Shown piece by piece: positions 5,781-9,668 of a stretch of 9,668 nucleotides of DNA (positions are counted from its first letter, which is position 1; each line of letters opens with the position of its first letter). Both the position numbers and the translations under genes were made by a program. Under the pieces are notes generated by a model. It had not been told where the DNA came from, ran no database searches, and was given only the letters and a program-made list of their open reading frames with translations. This DNA comes from CAZVWJ01 sp964631325 (GTDB lineage Bacteria > T1Sed10-126). The stretch is from the NCBI GenBank assembly GCA_964631325.1, contig CAZVWJ010000073.1, positions 1 to 9,668 on the forward strand, in the 5' to 3' direction.

Positions 5781-6839
5781 ATGTTTTCAGTGAAATCAAA
5801 AAAATTACTTCTTATTGTTACTTTGAGTAATCTGATATTTGGACTGGCTCTGCCGGAGGTGGGTTTTGCCGGTGCTGATTACGAGACTTTGGCCAATAAG
5901 TTGAAACAAAATAATTTTCCCGATTCAAAAACAATCAGATCTCTTCCTGAACCTGAAACCGCCCGGCAGCACTGGCTTTTTGGCCGGGTTGTTGGTGATT
6001 TCGAAGAATCGCTTTCACATCTCAAACAAGCCGTCTCAGGAGCTCAACAACATAAGCCAAAATACATGAAGACCTTAATCCGTCAGTTTCTGCTCGGAAC
6101 CCGGCGGGAAAAGAAATTTTTTCGTCAGCAGATAAATGAATTATTAGAGCAAGATAAACCGGTGGATTCTGAATTTTGGCTGCTTGCCGGTCGGCTGGCG
6201 AGGTTGTGGGAACTAAATCAACTGGCCACTCGCTGTTTTCAAAAGGCCCTGAAAAGTGGCGCTGATACTGCGCCGGTTCTGCTCGATCTCGGTCAGCTTG
6301 CTCTCAAAGAAAATTCACTGGAACGTGCTGATGAATTTCTTGAGCGTTATTTTCTTTCTGGTGATACCACCCGGCGGCCTCGTTACTGGTTGTTGCGTGG
6401 CCGCCTTTTTGAAGCAAAGGGGGCCGATTCCGAAGCTTATATGGCCTACAGCCATATTATTAATAATTACCCCCGTTCCCTGTTACTGAACCGGGCGGAA
6501 AAAGAAATCAGTCAACTCTCTTTGCCTGAAACTCTGTACGCCAGTAAGGATTCCGATGAAAAGTCTGCGCAAGAAAGCGACCAGGAAGTAAAAACAGGCA
6601 GTTCGAAAGAATATTATCGAGTTCAGGTTGGTTCTTTTCGACGCCGGGAACGTGCCCGATCCCTGCGACGACGTTTAAAAAAAGAATTTTCGGAAAAAGT
6701 AATTGTCAACCAGGCCCGGGTTAAAGGGAAACTTTATTACCGGGTCCAGGTAGGAGCCAAGAAATCTTTAAATCCCGCCCGTAAGTTGCTGAGTAAATTA
6801 CGTCGCTCCGGCCACCAGGGGTATGTGGTCAAAAATTGA
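5781..6839 (+). CDS. Secreted TPR-like / SPOR-domain envelope protein
   Basis: The 352-residue protein starts with a signal peptide: basic VKSKK, hydrophobic residues about 9-24, and AGA ending at A32 as a likely signal peptidase I site. Residues about 90-250 form helical repeats resembling TPRs (for example WLLAGRLARLWELNQLATRCFQKAL, given here only as its first and last parts: WLLAGR...RCFQKAL). A charged linker follows, then a SPOR domain at about 277-351. There, YYRVQVGSF (278-286) and the second half YYRVQVGA show the family's internal repeat. SPOR domains bind denuded peptidoglycan glycan at division septa, so the product probably works outside the cytoplasmic membrane in wall remodelling or division. 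The mature protein is rich in R and K. Its ATG follows the miaB TAA directly (TAAATG) with no strong ribosome site, which indicates translational coupling. Its position between miaB and mutS is unusual. The SPOR call is firm; the repeats are moderately supported. Confidence 0.88.
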   Translation: MFSVKSKKLLLIVTLSNLIFGLALPEVGFAGADYETLANKLKQNNFPDSKTIRSLPEPETARQHWLFGRVVGDFEESLSHLKQAVSGAQQHKPKYMKTLIRQFLLGTRREKKFFRQQINELLEQDKPVDSEFWLLAGRLARLWELNQLATRCFQKALKSGADTAPVLLDLGQLALKENSLERADEFLERYFLSGDTTRRPRYWLLRGRLFEAKGADSEAYMAYSHIINNYPRSLLLNRAEKEISQLSLPETLYASKDSDEKSAQESDQEVKTGSSKEYYRVQVGSFRRRERARSLRRRLKKEFSEKVIVNQARVKGKLYYRVQVGAKKSLNPARKLLSKLRRSGHQGYVVKN

Positions 6840-6858
6840 ACCATAGAGCTGATTGGCG

Positions 6859-9480
6859 ATGAGTGAAGATGAAAAAACTCCCTTGTTAGAGCAATACGAC
6901 CGGATTAAAGAACAATATGAGGATGAAATTTTGTTTTTCCGGCTCGGGGATTTCTACGAGATGTTCTATGAGGACGCCAGGATAGCTTCAAAAGTCATGG
7001 AAGTAACCCTGACCAGTAAACCGGTGGGTAAGGACCATGAAATTCCGATGGCCGGTGTGCCGGTCCACTCCGTCAACTCCTACGTGGAAGATATGCTCGA
7101 TGAAGGCCATAGGGTGGCGATCTGTGAGCAGGTCGAAGAAGCCTCGCAGGCTTCGGGGGTGGTAGACCGGGAAGTTATCCGGGTTATTACGCCTGGTACT
7201 TTGACCGAAGAAGATTATCTGGACAGTCGAAAAAATAACTACCTGCTTTCGTTTTGCTGGCAGGAAAATCAGACCCCGGAAGTTGCTTATACGGTGGGGG
7301 TTGCCTATGTTGACCTTTCCACCGGGGAGTTTGAGGCAACCCAGTTTGAGGACGACGAAGAAATCAACGTCTTACTCTCTGAAATTAACCGTTTGCATCC
7401 CGCTGAAGTGGTTGTTCCCGATAATGAAGCGCGGGAGGAGTTACTGGAACAAATTACTGAATTTCACGAAAAAATTGCTGTAACTACTCGGCCCGGCTGG
7501 CAGTTTGAGCTGGAAGAAGCTTATCATTCACTGGAACAGCAGTTTCAGGCAAAAAATTTAGAAGAAATTTCTGAAAATAAAGTACTGATTTCGGCCGCCG
7601 GAGCCCTGGTTAATTATCTTGAAGAAACTCAGAAGCGATCACTTGCTCACCTCAATGAGATTAGCACATACCAGCGCGACCGGTTTATGATTTTGGATGC
7701 GACCAGTCAGCGTAACCTCGAACTTGCTGAATCTCTCACCGGTCAGCAACAGGCAACGCTCTTTAATATTCTCGATGAAACTGAGACAGCAATGGGGAGC
7801 CGCCGCTTGCGCCGCTGGATCCTTCAACCGCTGCTCAATGAGCGGAAGATCAATCACCGGTTGAACACGGTTCAATGGTTTCACGACAATGGCCCGGAAA
7901 TCCCCCGGGTGAAAGAAGAGTTAGGTCAGTTATTTGACATCCAGAGGATAGTTGGAAAAGTGGGGTCGAATCGGGCTAATCCCCGGGATCTTAAGGCCCT
8001 CGGGAATAGTCTCCAGCGAATTCCTGAAATTAAGGAAATCCTCCCCGACCAGGAAGAATTTAACTTGATGAAAGAACGCCTGCATGAATTGAGTGATTTG
8101 CGAGACGAACTGGATCAGGCCCTGGTCGATAATCCACCGGCAAAAATTTCCGAGGGGGAAATTTTTCAGGACGGATACTCCGAACAGCTCGATGAACTTC
8201 GGGAAGCAATGCGCGGGGGCAAAGAGTGGATTACCAAACTCCAGAAGGAAGAACGTGAACGGACGGGAATTGACTCGCTGAAAGTGGGTCACAATAACGT
8301 CTATGGTTATTATATTGAAGTTACGGATGCCAACCTGGACAGTGTGCCGGACGATTACGAACGAAAACAGACGCTGGCCAATTCGGAACGTTATATTATT
8401 CCCGAACTAAAGAAAAAAGAACAGATGATTGTTGGGGCCGAGGACAGGTCAATGGCTCTGGAGGAAGAATTGTTTTTGGAACTTCGGGACGGAGTCCTTG
8501 AATATCTCGATAAACTCCAGGAAAACGCCGATGTTCTTGCCGATCTTGACGTAATTGTCTCCCTTGCTTCTATTGCCCGTGAACGGGGCTATGTTCGTCC
8601 TCAAGTGAGTTGGAATGATGAACTGGAGCTGGTGCAGTCACGGCATCCGGTAGTGGAAGAGATACACGATGAGGATTTCGTGCCCAATGATTTAACTTTT
8701 GATGAGGAACGCCGTCTGGTTGTTTTAACCGGGCCGAATATGTCCGGGAAAAGTACTTATATTCGCCAGGTGGCACTAATTTCTATTATGGCTCAGATGG
8801 GCTCTTTTGTTCCGGCGGACGAGGCCCGGATTGGGATGATCGACCAGGTTTTTACTCGCGTGGGAGCCCTTGATTTCCTGGCTGGCGGTCAGTCCACTTT
8901 CATGGTCGAGATGGTGGAAACTGCTGATATCGTCAATAACGCTACGGAACGTAGTTTGCTTATCCTTGATGAAGTTGGCCGGGGAACCAGTACCTATGAC
9001 GGAGTTGCTATTGCCTGGTCGGTGGTCGAGTACATCGCCCGCCAGATAAATGCTCGGACTCTATTTGCCACTCATTACCACGAATTGACAGAACTTGGCA
9101 ACCGGCTGGATAATGTCTTTAACATGACAGTCCGGGCTCGTGAATGGGAGGATGAAATTATATTTCTCCGCCAGGTTGTAGAAGGTCATACTGACCACAG
9201 TTACGGAATTCAGGTTGGCAAACTTGCCGGTTTACCCCCCACGGTGATAGAGCGGGCCCGGCAGATTCTCCAGGAACTGGAGGAAGAAAAAACTCACCAG
9301 GCCCTTGCTAAAACAGATGATACTCCGGCCGCAGATCAACTGGACCTTTTTCACCCCGCTTACCAGGTGGTCCGTCAGCTCCAGGACCTGGAGCTGGAAG
9401 ATATGACTCCTCTGGAAGCAATGAACACCCTGGCCCAGCTTCAGAAAAACAGCCAGGACATAAACGCTGACAACGAGTGA
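6859..9480 (+). CDS. mutS: DNA mismatch repair protein MutS
   Basis: MutS binds base mismatches and small loops as a dimer and signals repair through an ATP-driven sliding clamp. Counting from the ATG at 6859 (873 residues), F32 and E34 in GDFYEMF form the mismatch-wedging F-x-E motif. The connector, lever and clamp regions follow at about 125-570. The ATPase has Walker A GPNMSGKST (625-633), Walker B LLILDEVGRG with D704-E705, the conserved STFMVEM segment, and ATHYHELTEL. The helix-turn-helix DHSYGIQVGKLAGLP follows. The tail contains QLDLF (827-831), a near-consensus sliding-clamp-binding pentamer, and ends with helices typical of the tetramerisation region. An in-frame TTG at 6853 would add two residues; AGAG at 6845-6848 is better spaced for the ATG. 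Nothing is missing. mutL, the usual neighbour, would be expected beyond the window. Confidence 0.98.
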   Translation: MSEDEKTPLLEQYDRIKEQYEDEILFFRLGDFYEMFYEDARIASKVMEVTLTSKPVGKDHEIPMAGVPVHSVNSYVEDMLDEGHRVAICEQVEEASQASGVVDREVIRVITPGTLTEEDYLDSRKNNYLLSFCWQENQTPEVAYTVGVAYVDLSTGEFEATQFEDDEEINVLLSEINRLHPAEVVVPDNEAREELLEQITEFHEKIAVTTRPGWQFELEEAYHSLEQQFQAKNLEEISENKVLISAAGALVNYLEETQKRSLAHLNEISTYQRDRFMILDATSQRNLELAESLTGQQQATLFNILDETETAMGSRRLRRWILQPLLNERKINHRLNTVQWFHDNGPEIPRVKEELGQLFDIQRIVGKVGSNRANPRDLKALGNSLQRIPEIKEILPDQEEFNLMKERLHELSDLRDELDQALVDNPPAKISEGEIFQDGYSEQLDELREAMRGGKEWITKLQKEERERTGIDSLKVGHNNVYGYYIEVTDANLDSVPDDYERKQTLANSERYIIPELKKKEQMIVGAEDRSMALEEELFLELRDGVLEYLDKLQENADVLADLDVIVSLASIARERGYVRPQVSWNDELELVQSRHPVVEEIHDEDFVPNDLTFDEERRLVVLTGPNMSGKSTYIRQVALISIMAQMGSFVPADEARIGMIDQVFTRVGALDFLAGGQSTFMVEMVETADIVNNATERSLLILDEVGRGTSTYDGVAIAWSVVEYIARQINARTLFATHYHELTELGNRLDNVFNMTVRAREWEDEIIFLRQVVEGHTDHSYGIQVGKLAGLPPTVIERARQILQELEEEKTHQALAKTDDTPAADQLDLFHPAYQVVRQLQDLELEDMTPLEAMNTLAQLQKNSQDINADNE

Positions 9481-9515
9481 TTCAGCAAAATACTGTTGTT
9501 CATAAAGTAAAATAA

Positions 9516-9545
9516 TTGACACTTAAATTGAGCGATTGTTATCAA
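9516..9545 (+). promoter_or_regulatory. Predicted promoter downstream of mutS
   Basis: TTGACA (9516-9521) is a perfect -35 hexamer. TATCAA (9540-9545) follows after 18 bases and matches the -10 consensus at 4 of 6. Transcription would start near 9552 and pass directly into the structured stretch at 9561-9668. The surrounding bases (9501-9545) are AT-rich, unlike the GC-rich structured part that follows. Prediction from sequence alone. Confidence 0.5.
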
Positions 9546-9560
9546 AGAACACATAACTCT

Positions 9561-9668
9561 CCGGATTCATTCTCGCAGCCATCCGGGCTGCTCTGAGGTA
9601 TGTATTCCTCATCGCGGACTCTTCCTGAGTCCTGAGGAATACTGAGACCCGCTCCGGGGAGGGGTCGT
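9561..9668 (+). ncRNA. Structured RNA-like region, possible leader or small RNA, truncated by window end
   Basis: Inverted repeats follow each other with hardly a gap. CCGGAT (9561-9566) pairs with ATCCGG (9581-9586), and GCAGCC (9575-9580) with GGCTGC (9586-9591). GTATTCCTCA (9602-9611) pairs perfectly with TGAGGAATAC (9633-9642), enclosing GGACTC (9616-9621) paired with GAGTCC (9627-9632) and leaving TCGC as a bulge. GACCC (9646-9650) pairs with GGGTC (9662-9666), with CTC/GAG inside. CTGAG occurs four times (9593, 9625, 9632 and 9642). I could not match it to a T-box, TPP, SAM, cobalamin, RNase P, tmRNA or SRP pattern. It could be the leader of the next gene, a small RNA, or a palindromic intergenic repeat. 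The class is unknown; that there is structure is clear. Confidence 0.5.

Noticed and set aside
9561..9591. H-type pseudoknot from CCGGAT/ATCCGG and GCAGCC/GGCTGC
   Set aside because: There is no linker between the two 3' arms to cross the first stem, so both cannot form together. I treat them as alternatives.
9528..9596. 22-codon frame starting at TTG 9528
   Set aside because: It has no ribosome site and begins inside the predicted promoter.

Overview
The window is a gene-dense bacterial chromosome segment with every supported gene on the + strand. It runs from a tRNA-Gly at the left edge, through nine protein-coding genes, to a strongly structured RNA-like stretch at the right edge. The gene content is mostly housekeeping: miaB and mutS, pyrimidine salvage, tRNA-Gly. 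The strong AAAGGAGG-type ribosome site at 331-336, the miaB-to-mutS order, and a secreted TPR/SPOR envelope protein suggest a bacterium with Firmicutes-like translation signals and perhaps a diderm envelope, as in Halanaerobiales. That placement is inference; no 16S or other lineage marker is present.

Left part (1-890): a complete tRNA-Gly(TCC) without an encoded CCA, then about 275 bases without a gene. This spacer holds a good sigma-70-type promoter (TTGACG, 17 bases, TACACT) whose spacer contains a perfect 12-bp palindrome. It drives an unrecognised 130-residue protein (346-738).

Middle part (891-4340): a B-box-like zinc finger/RDD membrane protein, a pyrimidine-nucleoside phosphorylase, and three small tightly packed genes. 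The three are an acidic 75-residue protein, a degenerate PilZ-like protein, and a short ParB/Srx-fold protein with the DGHHR and FPPKSTRH motifs of the free-serine-kinase (SerK/SbnI) family. Gaps of 2 to 27 bases suggest one transcript.

Right part (4410-9480): miaB (tRNA methylthiotransferase), a secreted TPR/SPOR protein whose ATG abuts the miaB stop codon, and mutS with mismatch-reading, ATPase and clamp-binding motifs. No convincing terminator is visible between 891 and 9480, so a long read-through unit is possible.

The last 190 bases (9481-9668) hold no convincing gene. A TTGACA promoter is followed by about 110 bases of nested and mutually exclusive hairpins cut off by the window edge. 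This is the best candidate here for an undescribed cis-regulatory or small RNA. Otherwise the window looks like ordinary core chromosome; I found no mobile element, CRISPR array or defence system.
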